Shown here one piece after another: positions 16,322 through 24,652 of a stretch of 64,000 nucleotides of DNA. Location of the stretch: contig JAWKIR010000003.1 of the NCBI GenBank assembly GCA_041394245.1, positions 558,001 through 622,000 of the forward strand, read 5' to 3'. Under the pieces are notes generated by a model. The model was not told where the DNA came from. It did not search any database and was given only the letters and a program-made list of their open reading frames with translations. Each line of letters opens with the position of its first letter. The stretch's first letter is position 1. The DNA is from Acidimicrobiales bacterium. GTDB taxonomy: Bacteria > Actinomycetota > Acidimicrobiia > Acidimicrobiales > Aldehydirespiratoraceae. The translations under genes and the position numbers were made by a program.

Positions 16322-17149
16322 ATGAGCGCCCCCGTTGCCTTCGAGTCGTCCGAGCGTCGTCTCGTCAGTGCCCACATCGAGGCGACCGTGGTCGATCCCT
16401 CGACCCAGGCCCTCGCGATCGCGGTCGCCGACGGCTACACGCGAGAAGAATCGCTGATCGCCACCCTCGACGGTGTCCCGATCACGGTCGAGGAGGTGGC
16501 CGGCGCGCACGGCGGGCGGGTGCACCTGTTGCGCGATGTCGGGGTCGGTCGGCTCGTTGTCCACTATGAGGCGCGCGTCAGCGGAGAGCTCGCGCCGCCG
16601 CCGGTCGACGACGAGCAGTGGCTGCGCTACCTGCGACCGAGCCGGTACTGCGAGTCCGATCGGATGGGAGCATTCGCCCGGTCCGAGTTCGGCGGGTTGA
16701 CGGCCGCGGGGCTCGTCTCGGTGATTCCCGACTGGGTTGCGGGTCGTGTGCGTTATGTGCCCGGAGTGTCGCGTCCCACCGACGGTGCGATCGCGACGAT
16801 GATGGCCGGCGAGGGGGTCTGTCGCGACTTCGCCCACCTGACCGCCGCGCTCCTGCGCGCCAACGACGTCGCCGCTCGCGTCGTCTCGGTCTACGCGCCC
16901 GGTCTCTTCCCCATGGACTTCCATGCGGTCACCGAAGCCCTCGTCGACGGCCGGTGGGTCGTCATCGATCCGACCCGGTTGGCACCGCGACAGTCCCTCG
17001 TGCGGATCGCGACCGGTGCCGACGCGGCCGATACGGCCTTCCTGACCACCGTGGGCGGTCGGGTCGACCTGACCGGCATCGAGGTCACCGCCGTCGCCGA
17101 CCCGGAGTTGCCCATCGACGACCTCGGTCGCCACGAGCCGCTGCGCTGA
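16322..17149 (+). CDS. Transglutaminase-like protease, Anbu operon (second copy)
   Basis: 275 residues; a second transglutaminase 5 nt downstream of Anbu. The core is GEGVCRDFAHLTAALLRA (Cys and the following Asp), FHAVTEALVDGRWVVIDPT with catalytic His and Asp. The N-terminal beta domain (SAHIEATVVDPSTQALAIAV) differs strongly from the first copy, and the Cys is followed by RDF rather than QDH, so this is not a recent duplicate. The two copies probably act on different steps or substrates. Last gene of the operon; the next gene is convergent. Confidence 0.9.
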   Translation: MSAPVAFESSERRLVSAHIEATVVDPSTQALAIAVADGYTREESLIATLDGVPITVEEVAGAHGGRVHLLRDVGVGRLVVHYEARVSGELAPPPVDDEQWLRYLRPSRYCESDRMGAFARSEFGGLTAAGLVSVIPDWVAGRVRYVPGVSRPTDGAIATMMAGEGVCRDFAHLTAALLRANDVAARVVSVYAPGLFPMDFHAVTEALVDGRWVVIDPTRLAPRQSLVRIATGADAADTAFLTTVGGRVDLTGIEVTAVADPELPIDDLGRHEPLR

Positions 17150-17170
17150 ACGGCGTAGTTCCGGCGCCGC

Positions 17171-17665
17171 CTACCAGCCGTCCATTCCGGCGGAGCCCTT
17201 GAACGGTCCGGTCACCTTCGATGTCACCCAGCCGCCGTAGAAGGTGCCGGGTTGGGGCGTCACCTTCTCACCGCCGACCGAGCAGTCGACCAGGGCCGGA
17301 TAGAACGAGATGTGGCCGGCGAGCGCCTCGTAGGGATGTGTGGGATCGAAGTACGCCCACGCCGCCCGCTCGACCCGCAGCGGGCCCACTTCGACGTCGA
17401 AATACGACGCCGAGCCCTTCCACTCACAGTAGGTCGTCCCCGCCAGCGGCCTGAGTGACCGGGTGTAGACGTCGTCGGGCGGGAGATACACCGTCGGCGG
17501 ATGGTACGTCTCGAGGATGCGCAGTGCCGACGTGGTGTCGGCGATCAGGGTGCCGTTGAGCCACACCTGGACGCGACCGTCCAGCGGCTCGAGGCGCGGT
17601 GGGCGCGGGTAATCCCATGCGGACTCCTGGCCCGCCGCCGGTTCGATGCGTCGAGGGATGGACAC
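17171..17665 (-). CDS. DUF427 domain protein
   Basis: About 164 residues. The DUF427 pattern is clear: AWDYPRPPRLEPLDGRVQVW, then VWLNGTLIADTTSALRILET, YLPPDDVYTRSLRPLAGTTYCEWKGSASYFDV, WAYFDPTHPYEALAGHISFY. The family is a small beta-barrel of unknown biochemical role, common in actinobacteria. I start it at a GTG (17665) because residues before it do not align with family members; a longer start at 17755 is possible but would run over the promoter of the divergent gene. The C-terminus (VTPQPGTFYGGWVTSKVTG) is a longer tail than the minimal domain. Confidence 0.75.
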   Translation of the reverse strand: MSIPRRIEPAAGQESAWDYPRPPRLEPLDGRVQVWLNGTLIADTTSALRILETYHPPTVYLPPDDVYTRSLRPLAGTTYCEWKGSASYFDVEVGPLRVERAAWAYFDPTHPYEALAGHISFYPALVDCSVGGEKVTPQPGTFYGGWVTSKVTGPFKGSAGMDGW

Positions 17666-17753
17666 ATGGGATCTACGGAGTGCGCCGGCCGTTCGGATGC
17701 ACCGCGCCGGCATCGGCGCACGCGGCCGTCGTCGATGGACAAGACTGGGTGCC

Positions 17754-18278
17754 ATGAATCGCGCCCGTATCGGTCAACTCCTCTTGGTGTTCGGGATCGT
17801 GCTGGTCGGGGCCGGTGTCGTCGGATTGCTGAACGGCGGCGACGACTCCTCCGTCGCTGCCGGCCCTGTCACGACCCTGCCCTCGACGACCCTGCCCCCG
17901 ACGACCCTGCCCCCGACGACTGCTGCGGTCGAGTCGGCGGCGGAGTTCTTCGTCGTGTTCAAGAGCGCATTCGACGAGGGCGACGTGGCGACACTCGTCC
18001 AACGTCTGAACGAGGCCACCCTGGAGCGCTACGGGGCCGACCAGTGCCAGACCTATGTGGCGTCGGTCGTCGGCAACGGGTTCGACGCGATGTTGACGTC
18101 CACCGGCGACGTCGCCGCGTGGGACTACGTCACCGACGGGGTCACCACCACGCTCACCGACGTGATCGCGGCCGACATCGAACGGGTGGTCAACGGCCAG
18201 ACGGTGCCGCAGACCACCCACTGGCAGCTGGTCGACGGGCGCTACACCTGGTTCACCGATTGCGGTGCACCGCGCTGA
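17754..18278 (+). CDS. Membrane-anchored secreted protein of unknown function
   Basis: 174 residues. An N-terminal transmembrane anchor (ARIGQLLLVFGIVLVGAGVVGLL) is followed by a Thr/Pro linker built of TTLPPTT units. A small outside domain of roughly 110 residues has two cysteines (residues near DQCQTY and TDCGAPR). Its helical/beta pattern (FFVVFKSAFDEGDVATLVQRLNEATLERYG, then GQTVPQTTHWQLVDGRYTWF) resembles NTF2-like or DUF4878-type lumazine-binding folds, but I could not confirm this. It precedes the SDR gene by 17 nt and may be cotranscribed with it. Confidence 0.6.
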   Translation: MNRARIGQLLLVFGIVLVGAGVVGLLNGGDDSSVAAGPVTTLPSTTLPPTTLPPTTAAVESAAEFFVVFKSAFDEGDVATLVQRLNEATLERYGADQCQTYVASVVGNGFDAMLTSTGDVAAWDYVTDGVTTTLTDVIAADIERVVNGQTVPQTTHWQLVDGRYTWFTDCGAPR

Positions 18279-18295
18279 CGGAGCATCATCCTGCG

Positions 18296-19042
18296 ATGCC
18301 TTCTCACACTCTGTCCGGTCGACGTGTCCTGGTGATCGGTGCATCGTCGGGAATCGGTGCCGCGACCGCGAAGGCGGTCGTCGCCGCAGGAGGTGATGTC
18401 ACGGTCTCGGCCCGTCGGGAGGAGCTTCTTCGCGAGCTCGTCGACGAGATGGGTGCGGGGCACATCGCGGTGGGTGACGCGGCGGTCCGCGCCGATGCCG
18501 AACGCGTCGCGGCCTCGGCGGCCGAGGCCATGGGTGGCATCGACCTCATGATCTATGTCGCCGGCTACGGGCCGTTGCAGAAGATCGCCGAGTGCGATGT
18601 CGACGTGTGGACCGACGTCTACCGCGTCAATGTCGGCGGGGCGAACCTCGCCGCGGGCGCGGCGCTGGCGCACATGGATCGCAACGGTGTCTGCGCCTTC
18701 GTGTCGTCGCGCACGGTCGAGGACGCCAATCCGTTCTTCGGGGCCTACTCCGCGTCCAAGGCCGCACTCGACCAGTGCATCCGCGTGTGGCGTCTGGAAC
18801 ACCCCGCTCGGCGCTTCGTCCGCATCGTGATGGGCAACACCGGTCCGACCGACTTCGCCAACAACATGGGCGACATGGCGCTGCTCGGCGAGGCACTCGA
18901 GGAGTGGGGCCGCCACGGCATCCCCGGAGGGCTGATGGACGTCGACGATGTCGGCACCGCCATGGCCGATGCCCTCGCCCTCGTCCTCGATCACCCCGAG
19001 ATCGACGCGTCCGAACTCAAGTTCGACGCCCGCCCGGTCTGA
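18296..19042 (+). CDS. Short-chain dehydrogenase/reductase
   Basis: 248 residues, classical SDR length. The cofactor motif is GASSGIG near residue 15, followed by SARREELLRELV (an Arg pair suggesting NADPH). The NNAG-type motif is VAGYG, the catalytic Ser lies in CAFVSSRTV, and the YxxxK motif is AYSASKAAL. The C-terminal part (MGNTGPTDFANNMGDMALLG) forms the substrate lid. The start was taken at the ATG that opens the Rossmann strand; the much longer frame is a shadow of the previous gene. Substrate unknown. Confidence 0.88.
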   Translation: MPSHTLSGRRVLVIGASSGIGAATAKAVVAAGGDVTVSARREELLRELVDEMGAGHIAVGDAAVRADAERVAASAAEAMGGIDLMIYVAGYGPLQKIAECDVDVWTDVYRVNVGGANLAAGAALAHMDRNGVCAFVSSRTVEDANPFFGAYSASKAALDQCIRVWRLEHPARRFVRIVMGNTGPTDFANNMGDMALLGEALEEWGRHGIPGGLMDVDDVGTAMADALALVLDHPEIDASELKFDARPV

Positions 19043-19050
19043 GAAAGTAC

Positions 19051-19092
19051 GCCGGGGTCAGACACCCATACCTTCTGGTGTTCGACCCCGGC
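19051..19092. terminator. Long hairpin terminator containing the gene-end repeat
   Basis: GCCGGGGTC at 19051-19059 pairs with GACCCCGGC at 19084-19092; the arms extend inward (AGACACC / GGTGTTC) with two mismatches. It lies between the convergent SDR and GlcD-type genes and contains the GGGGTCAGACACCCATACC core shared with the other repeat sites. Confidence 0.6.
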
Positions 19093-19116
19093 GAAGCTTC
19101 AGAAGACGGCGAGGCT

Positions 19117-20529
19117 TCAGAAGACCTTGCCGGGGTTGAGGATGCCGTTGGGATCGAACGCGGCCTTGATGCGACGCATCAGGGCGAGCTTGGCGGGATC
19201 CTCGAGGTGCAGCATGTGGTCGCGCTTGGCGAGGCCGATCCCGTGCTCGGCCGAGATGGTGCCCCCGAGATCCATCCCGGCCGCGAGGATCGCGGTCATC
19301 AGTGCCGATCGCTTCTCGTCGTCACCCTGGAACACCGAGAGGTGGACGTTGCCGTCGCCGGCGTGGCCCGCACCGGCCACCCAGGCGCCGTGCGATGCGG
19401 CGAGTGCGCCGACGGTGTCGAGGTACGCCGGAATCGACGAGCGGGGAACGACCACGTCGATGATGTCGTCGGCACCGTGCTCCTTGGCGACCCAGAAGGC
19501 CTTCTCCCGGGCTTCGAGCACCTGGCTTCCGGCGGCCGCCGGGAGCACATAGACGTCCATCGCGCCGGCGTCGCCGACGATGGCGCCGGCCTCCTCGATG
19601 TCGGCCTGTAGGCGATCCTCGTCTGCACTCTCGAGCACGATCAGCAGGTAGGCGAGGGCGTTCTCCTTGATCTCGTCGGGCATGCCGAGGTCGAGGCCGA
19701 GCGATTCGGACGTCGCGCTCATCGCCATCGCGTCGACGTACTCGAGCATGAGCGGGACGAGCCCCGCGTGGAGAATCGTCGGCACCGCTCCGGTGACCTC
19801 CGCCAGGGTCGCGAAGGGTGCCAGCAGGGTCGACTTGTGGGCCAGTCTCGGAACGACCTTGAGGGTCACCTCGGTGACGACTGCGAGTGTCCCCTCGGAA
19901 CCGATGACGAGCTGTCCGATGTCGTAGCCGCTCGTGAACTTCACGAACTTGCCACCGCTGCGGATGATCTCACCGGTGGGTAGCACGGCTTCCATCCCGA
20001 GGACCTGATGGCGGGTGACGCCGTACTTCACGGCCCGCATGCCGCCCGCGTTGGTGGCGACGTTGCCGCCGAGCGATGCCGACTCCTCTCCGGGCAGGAT
20101 CGGGTAGACGAGCCCGTGCGGGGCGAGCGCCTCGTCGAGTTGGCCGAGGGTGACACCGGGCTGGACGACGGCGACGTGGTTCGCCGTGTCGACCTCGAGG
20201 ATGGCCGCCATCCGTTCCAGCGAAAGGAGGATTCCGTCGGCATCGGGGATCGCCGCGCCCGAGAGTCCGGTGCCGGCGCCCCGACACGTCACCGGCACCC
20301 GGAGCTCGTTGGCCAGCGTGAGGATCCGGCTGACCTCCTCGGTGCTCGTCGGCTTGACGACGACGGCGGGCATGACGGCATCGACGTTGATGCATTCGTC
20401 GTGGCTGTAGTCCTCGCCGATGGCATCGCCGATCAGCATCTGATCGGCGGAGAGGGCGAGGCGTTCGCACAGTTCCTTGATCTTGGTTTCCGGCTCGTGA
20501 AGTTGCGGGTCCGATGGTGCAGAGGCCAT
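19117..20529 (-). CDS. FAD-linked oxidase, GlcD/D-lactate dehydrogenase type
   Basis: 470 residues. The N-terminal PCMH FAD domain carries VTCRGAGTGLSG (pyrophosphate loop) and GEESASLGGNVATNAGG. The C-terminal FAD-oxidase domain ends with GAGHAGDGNVHLSVF, a metal/substrate His cluster, and ISAEHGIGLAKRDHM. This is the layout of glycolate oxidase subunit GlcD and of bacterial D-lactate dehydrogenases, oxidising a 2-hydroxy acid to a 2-oxo acid. Start chosen at the ATG 5 nt after a TATGGT -10 box; the longer frame covers the divergent ppc gene. No GlcE or GlcF subunit genes flank it, favouring a single-subunit D-lactate or D-2-hydroxyglutarate dehydrogenase. Confidence 0.88.
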   Translation of the reverse strand: MASAPSDPQLHEPETKIKELCERLALSADQMLIGDAIGEDYSHDECINVDAVMPAVVVKPTSTEEVSRILTLANELRVPVTCRGAGTGLSGAAIPDADGILLSLERMAAILEVDTANHVAVVQPGVTLGQLDEALAPHGLVYPILPGEESASLGGNVATNAGGMRAVKYGVTRHQVLGMEAVLPTGEIIRSGGKFVKFTSGYDIGQLVIGSEGTLAVVTEVTLKVVPRLAHKSTLLAPFATLAEVTGAVPTILHAGLVPLMLEYVDAMAMSATSESLGLDLGMPDEIKENALAYLLIVLESADEDRLQADIEEAGAIVGDAGAMDVYVLPAAAGSQVLEAREKAFWVAKEHGADDIIDVVVPRSSIPAYLDTVGALAASHGAWVAGAGHAGDGNVHLSVFQGDDEKRSALMTAILAAGMDLGGTISAEHGIGLAKRDHMLHLEDPAKLALMRRIKAAFDPNGILNPGKVF

Positions 20530-20534
20530 GCGAG

Positions 20535-20540
20535 ACCATA
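20535..20540 (-). promoter_or_regulatory. -10 box of the GlcD-type oxidase gene
   Basis: TATGGT on the minus strand ends 5 nt before the ATG at 20529, indicating a leaderless or nearly leaderless transcript. The ppc start is only 33 bp away on the other strand, so the two promoters overlap. Confidence 0.4.
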
Positions 20541-20562
20541 CGACGTGTGCGACAGTGCGGTC

Positions 20563-23274
20563 ATGGCCGAACTCGAACCGGAACTCGACGCCCTCGATGC
20601 CGTGCTGCGCGCCGACATCCGTCGACTCGGCGCCCAGCTCGGCGAGGCGCTCGTCCGGCAACACGGGCAGCGACTGCTGGACCGTGTCGAACAGGTGCGG
20701 GCCATCGCCCGTGAGCTCCGTCGTGAGCAGGCGTCGACCACCGAGTTGGTCGCGGCCCTCGCCGACGTCGAGCTCATCGATGCGATCCATCTCGTGCGGG
20801 CGTTCACCGTCTACTTCCATCTGGCCAACACCGCCGAGCAGGTGCACCGGGTCGACGAGCTGAAATCGGCGAGGTCCCAGGATCGCCGGTTCCCCGAAAC
20901 GGTCGCTCGGCTTCGTGCCCTCGGCCACCCCGACGGCGAGATCCTCGATGCCGCGGACTCGCTCGATCTCCGCCCGGTGTTCACCGCGCATCCCACCGAG
21001 GCGTCGCGCCGGTCCATCCTCGACAAGCTGGCCGAGATCGCGATGCTCATCGAGCAGCGGGCCGACGCCCGCGACGGCGACACCGAGCGGCGCCGGATCG
21101 ACCGACGGGTCGACGAACTCGTCGATGCCATCTGGTTGACCGACGAACTCCGCCGGGCCCAGCCGTCACCGGAGGACGAGGCCCGGTCGATTCTCTACTT
21201 CGTCGGCGAGATGGTGGTCGACGGCCTGCCCGAGCTCCTCGCCGACGTCGATGCCGCCCTCGAGGATCTCGGCGGTGGGCTGGGCGACAGCGTGCCGGTG
21301 CGGTTCGGCTCGTGGGTCGGCGGCGACCGCGACGGAAACCCCAACGTCACTCCGGCGACGACGGTCGACGTGCTCGAGTTCCAGCGGTCACGCGCCCTGC
21401 GGATTCTGATCGCCGAGATCGAGGGGCTCTCGGCGGAACTGTCGGTCGGCACGGCTGTGACCCACGTGTCGCCGGAGCTGCTCGCCCGCCTCGACGACGA
21501 CCATCTTCGGTTTCCGTCGGTCACCGCCCGCTTCCGCACGCTCAGTGCCGGTGAGCCCTACCGTCAGCGCTGTGCCGTCATCCACGAACGGCTGTTGCGC
21601 ACCGTCGGCGACAGCGCCGGGCCCTACGCCTACGACCGTCCGGAGGAGCTGCTCGCCGATCTCGACGAGGTGGCGACGTCGCTCGCCGATCACGGCGGAG
21701 CCCTACTGGCGAGAGGTCGGGTGGCCCGGGTGCGGCGCCTCGTCTCGACGATCGGCTTCCATCTCGCGACGCTCGACATCCGCCAGCACGCGTTGGTGCA
21801 CCACGAGGCCCTGACCGAACTGTTCGCCGATCTCGGGGTGGACTACGCCGCCCTCGACCGCTCGGCCCGCAGCGCGCTGCTGGCCGACGAGCTCGCCGGG
21901 CGACGTCCGCTCGCTCCGCCGTCGGGCACGCGGTCGGCGACCCTGGAGCTCTTCTCGGTGATTCGCGACGGGCTCGACCGGGGCGGCCCCGACGTGATGA
22001 AGAGCTACATCATCTCGATGACGCAGGGCGTCGACGACGTTCTCGCCCCCGCGGTGCTCGCCCGCGAGGTCGGTTTGGTCGACATCCCGGCCGGGGTCGC
22101 CCGCGTCGGGTTCGTGCCCCTGTTCGAGACCATCGACGATCTCCGCTCCATCGGCACCGTCCTGCGGGACCTGCTCGCGGTTCCCGCCTATCGGCGTCTC
22201 GTCGAGCTCCGCGGCGACGTGCAGGAGGTGATGGTCGGCTACTCGGATTCGAACAAGGACGGCGGCATCACCACGTCGCAATGGGAGATCCACAAGGCGC
22301 TGCGGGAGATCGCCGCCGTCTCCGAGGAGACGGGAATCCGGATCATGGTCTTCCATGGTCGCGGTGGCACCGTCGGTCGGGGTGGCGGCCCGACCAATTC
22401 GGCGATCCTCGGCCAGCCGGCCGGCTCCGTGAACGGCGCGATGAAGATCACCGAGCAGGGCGAGGTGATCGCCGACAAGTACGGGTTGCCCCGCCTCGCC
22501 CAACGCAACCTCGATCTCGCGCTCTCAGCGGTGCTCGAAGCGACGGTCGCGCACCGGGTGCCGCGCAACGACCCGGCCACGGTCGCGGAATGGAACGCGG
22601 TGATGGAGCTGATGTCGGGAGCGGCCTTCGCCGCCTATCGCGAGTTCCTCGAACGACCGGGTCTCGTCGAGTACTTCACGACCTCGACCCCGGTCGAGGA
22701 GTTGGCGGCGATGAACATCGGCTCGCGTCCGTCACGGCGCACGACGACCGGGGCGGGCCTCGACGGGCTTCGGGCGATCCCGTGGGTCTTCGGTTGGACC
22801 CAGTCCCGCCAGATCATCCCCGGCTGGTACGGCGTCGGAACCGCGCTCGCCGCGGCCCGCGCCGCAGGGCATGGCGACACGCTCGCGGCGATGTTCGCCG
22901 AGTGGCAGTTCTTCGGCACGTTCCTGTCCAACGTGGAGATGACCCTGGCCAAGACCGACCTCGCGATCGCTCGCAACTATGTCGACCGTCTCGTCGACCC
23001 GTCGCTGCACCACCTCTTCGACGCAGTGGTCGAGGAGCACGATCGCACCGTCGCCGAACTCACCGCGCTGACCGGTGGCGACCTGCTGGCCGATCTCCCG
23101 GTCCTGAAGCGCACCCTCGCCGTTCGTGACGTCTACCTCGACCCCATCAATCTCCTGCAGGTCGAACTGCTGGCCCGCAGCCGAGCCGCCGACCCGGCCG
23201 ACGCCGATCGCCTCCAGCGCGCCCTGCTGTTGACCGTCAACGGTGTCGCCGCCGGCCTGAGAAACACCGGCTGA
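20563..23274 (+). CDS. ppc: Phosphoenolpyruvate carboxylase
   Basis: A 903-residue enzyme of normal bacterial length that carboxylates PEP to oxaloacetate to refill the TCA cycle. Catalytic blocks in order: FTAHPTEASRRSIL (active-site His), GSWVGGDRDGNPNVT, VMVGYSDSNKDGGITTSQW, FHGRGGTVGRGGGPT (glycine loop with essential Arg), and IPWVFGWTQSRQIIPGWYG. It ends NGVAAGLRNTG, the conserved carboxy tail needed for activity. The start was set at the ATG before ELEPELDALDAVLRADI; the frame further upstream is antisense to the oxidase gene. It is monocistronic and followed by a small perfect palindrome. Confidence 0.97.
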   Translation: MAELEPELDALDAVLRADIRRLGAQLGEALVRQHGQRLLDRVEQVRAIARELRREQASTTELVAALADVELIDAIHLVRAFTVYFHLANTAEQVHRVDELKSARSQDRRFPETVARLRALGHPDGEILDAADSLDLRPVFTAHPTEASRRSILDKLAEIAMLIEQRADARDGDTERRRIDRRVDELVDAIWLTDELRRAQPSPEDEARSILYFVGEMVVDGLPELLADVDAALEDLGGGLGDSVPVRFGSWVGGDRDGNPNVTPATTVDVLEFQRSRALRILIAEIEGLSAELSVGTAVTHVSPELLARLDDDHLRFPSVTARFRTLSAGEPYRQRCAVIHERLLRTVGDSAGPYAYDRPEELLADLDEVATSLADHGGALLARGRVARVRRLVSTIGFHLATLDIRQHALVHHEALTELFADLGVDYAALDRSARSALLADELAGRRPLAPPSGTRSATLELFSVIRDGLDRGGPDVMKSYIISMTQGVDDVLAPAVLAREVGLVDIPAGVARVGFVPLFETIDDLRSIGTVLRDLLAVPAYRRLVELRGDVQEVMVGYSDSNKDGGITTSQWEIHKALREIAAVSEETGIRIMVFHGRGGTVGRGGGPTNSAILGQPAGSVNGAMKITEQGEVIADKYGLPRLAQRNLDLALSAVLEATVAHRVPRNDPATVAEWNAVMELMSGAAFAAYREFLERPGLVEYFTTSTPVEELAAMNIGSRPSRRTTTGAGLDGLRAIPWVFGWTQSRQIIPGWYGVGTALAAARAAGHGDTLAAMFAEWQFFGTFLSNVEMTLAKTDLAIARNYVDRLVDPSLHHLFDAVVEEHDRTVAELTALTGGDLLADLPVLKRTLAVRDVYLDPINLLQVELLARSRAADPADADRLQRALLLTVNGVAAGLRNTG

Positions 23275-23283
23275 AGCAGTGCC

Positions 23284-23296
23284 GGTGTCAGACACC
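23284..23296. terminator. Short palindrome at convergent gene ends (gene-end repeat)
   Basis: GGTGTCAGACACC is a perfect 13-bp palindrome between the ends of ppc and the TauD-type gene. It is the core of the repeat also present near 1.69, 19.06 and 29.02 kb. The stem is short, so terminator strength is doubtful. Confidence 0.4.
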
Positions 23297-23298
23297 CG

Positions 23299-24132
23299 CT
23301 ACAGATCGGGCCCCTGCGGAGCTTCGCCGGTGATCGTCAGCCGGTGCATGACCCGACGGGACGTGTAGTCCGGCACCGCGTAGTGCTGCACGGCCCGGTT
23401 GTCCCACATCGCGAGGTCGCCTTCGGACCAGCGGTGGCGGCACTGGAGCGCCGGTGAGCTGATGTGGGCGTAGAGCATCGGGAGCAGCGCCGCCGACTCC
23501 GACGCGGTCAGCCCGTCGATCTTCGTCGTGAAGTTGCCGTTGACGAACAGGGCGGTGCGGCCCGTTTCGGGATGGACGCGGGCGATCGGGTGGTGCACCG
23601 GCGGGTACGCGGCCTGCATGGCACCGAGGTCGGCGTCGCTGTTGCCGTCGGCGATGGCCCGGGTGAGCGTTTTCGTCAGGTCGTGGGTGGCGGTCAGTCC
23701 CGAGAGCAGCGTCTGCATGGCGGGCGACAGCGCGTCCCACGCCGCGTACATGTCGGCGAAGCAGGTGTCGCCGCCCATCGGCGGAAGGAGCACCGACTGC
23801 AGGATCGTGTAGGACGGCGGGCAGGCGACATAGGTGTTGTCGGTGTGCCAGGCGTCGGCGCCCTCACCCTTCGGGGCGTTCTGATCGAGGACGGTCATCT
23901 CGGGATGGTCCGGGTGTTTCGGCCCGAATGCGGCGACATCGATCTCGCCCATCCGGCGGGCGAACGCGAGATGGTCGGCGGGCTCGAGGTTCTGGTCGGC
24001 GAAGAAGAGGACCCTGTGCTCCGCGATGGCCGTACGGATCGCATCCAGGTCGGCGTCGGTCGCGTCGGCGAGCGAGAGGCCGGTCACGCGGGCCCCGAGC
24101 CCCGGCGTCACGCGATCGATCGAGAGGCTCAC
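23299..24132 (-). CDS. TauD/TfdA-family Fe(II)/2-oxoglutarate dioxygenase
   Basis: 277 residues. The iron triad is in AWHTDNTYV (H-x-D, about residue 95) and the distal His of MWDNRAVQHYAVPDY; the Arg pair in TSRRVMHR binds 2-oxoglutarate. The fold opens with PGLGARVTGLSLADATDADL as in TauD and TfdA. Substrates in this family include taurine, sulfonates, aryloxyacetates and small acids. It starts at GTG in a GTGA overlap with the preceding unknown gene and is the last member of the six-gene operon, where hydroxylative cleavage of an ether or acid side chain would be logical. Confidence 0.88.
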   Translation of the reverse strand: MSLSIDRVTPGLGARVTGLSLADATDADLDAIRTAIAEHRVLFFADQNLEPADHLAFARRMGEIDVAAFGPKHPDHPEMTVLDQNAPKGEGADAWHTDNTYVACPPSYTILQSVLLPPMGGDTCFADMYAAWDALSPAMQTLLSGLTATHDLTKTLTRAIADGNSDADLGAMQAAYPPVHHPIARVHPETGRTALFVNGNFTTKIDGLTASESAALLPMLYAHISSPALQCRHRWSEGDLAMWDNRAVQHYAVPDYTSRRVMHRLTITGEAPQGPDL

Positions 24133-24650
24133 GGGTACTCACCGATGCTGCGGAGGTGGGCCTCGACACCCTCGGCCACCGCGGCGCCGAGGGCGGCGTC
24201 GACCGCATCGGCGACCTCGGCCCCGCCGGCATGGCGCAACATGTCGGGCAGGCGGTGTCGGAGCTGACCGAGCGTCCACGGGACGACGGGACCGTGGGCC
24301 ACGGTGTCGTAGAAGACGAGAGTGTTGGTTCCCGCCGCCTTGTCGACGTAGTGGTAGTGCGGTTCGTCGACGAACATGTCGAAGCGGACGAACTCGTGGT
24401 CGTCGGCGACGCTCACGACGTGGATCGACACGCCCTCGTCGGTGAACCCGCCCTCGGGCGACGCGGCCTCGAGCTCGGCGAGATGCTCGGAGTCGGCGTA
24501 GATCTTCTCGAGTGCCTGCGGGTCGACCTTGCGGTACTCGATGCCCACCCGCAGCGGACCCATGTCGAGCCAGTCGGTGCTGGCGGGGTCGGGCGGTGCC
24601 GGTGGGATGTCGTAGGTCGTGCCGACCCTCGACGCGGCGGGGTTGGTCAT
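24129..24650 (-). CDS. Conserved protein of unknown function in the catabolic operon
   Basis: 173 residues, soluble, acidic, not recognised. After a Pro-rich N-terminus (YDIPPAPPDP) comes a beta-rich stretch with several histidines (VSIHVVSVADDHEFVRFDM and DEPHYHYV), which could bind a metal. A C-terminal helical part follows (LRHRLPDMLRHAGGAEVADAV). Placement between the amidohydrolase-fold gene and the TauD-type gene, with a 4-nt overlap to the latter and 2 nt to the former, ties it to the same pathway. Possibly a small accessory or ring-modifying protein; no function is claimed. Confidence 0.7.
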   Translation of the reverse strand: MTNPAASRVGTTYDIPPAPPDPASTDWLDMGPLRVGIEYRKVDPQALEKIYADSEHLAELEAASPEGGFTDEGVSIHVVSVADDHEFVRFDMFVDEPHYHYVDKAAGTNTLVFYDTVAHGPVVPWTLGQLRHRLPDMLRHAGGAEVADAVDAALGAAVAEGVEAHLRSIGEYP

Positions 24651-24652
24651 GT

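Noticed and set aside
20008..20562. N-terminal extension of PEP carboxylase by 185 residues
   Set aside because: It is antisense to the GlcD-type oxidase, does not resemble PEPC, and the normal PEPC N-terminus begins at 20563.
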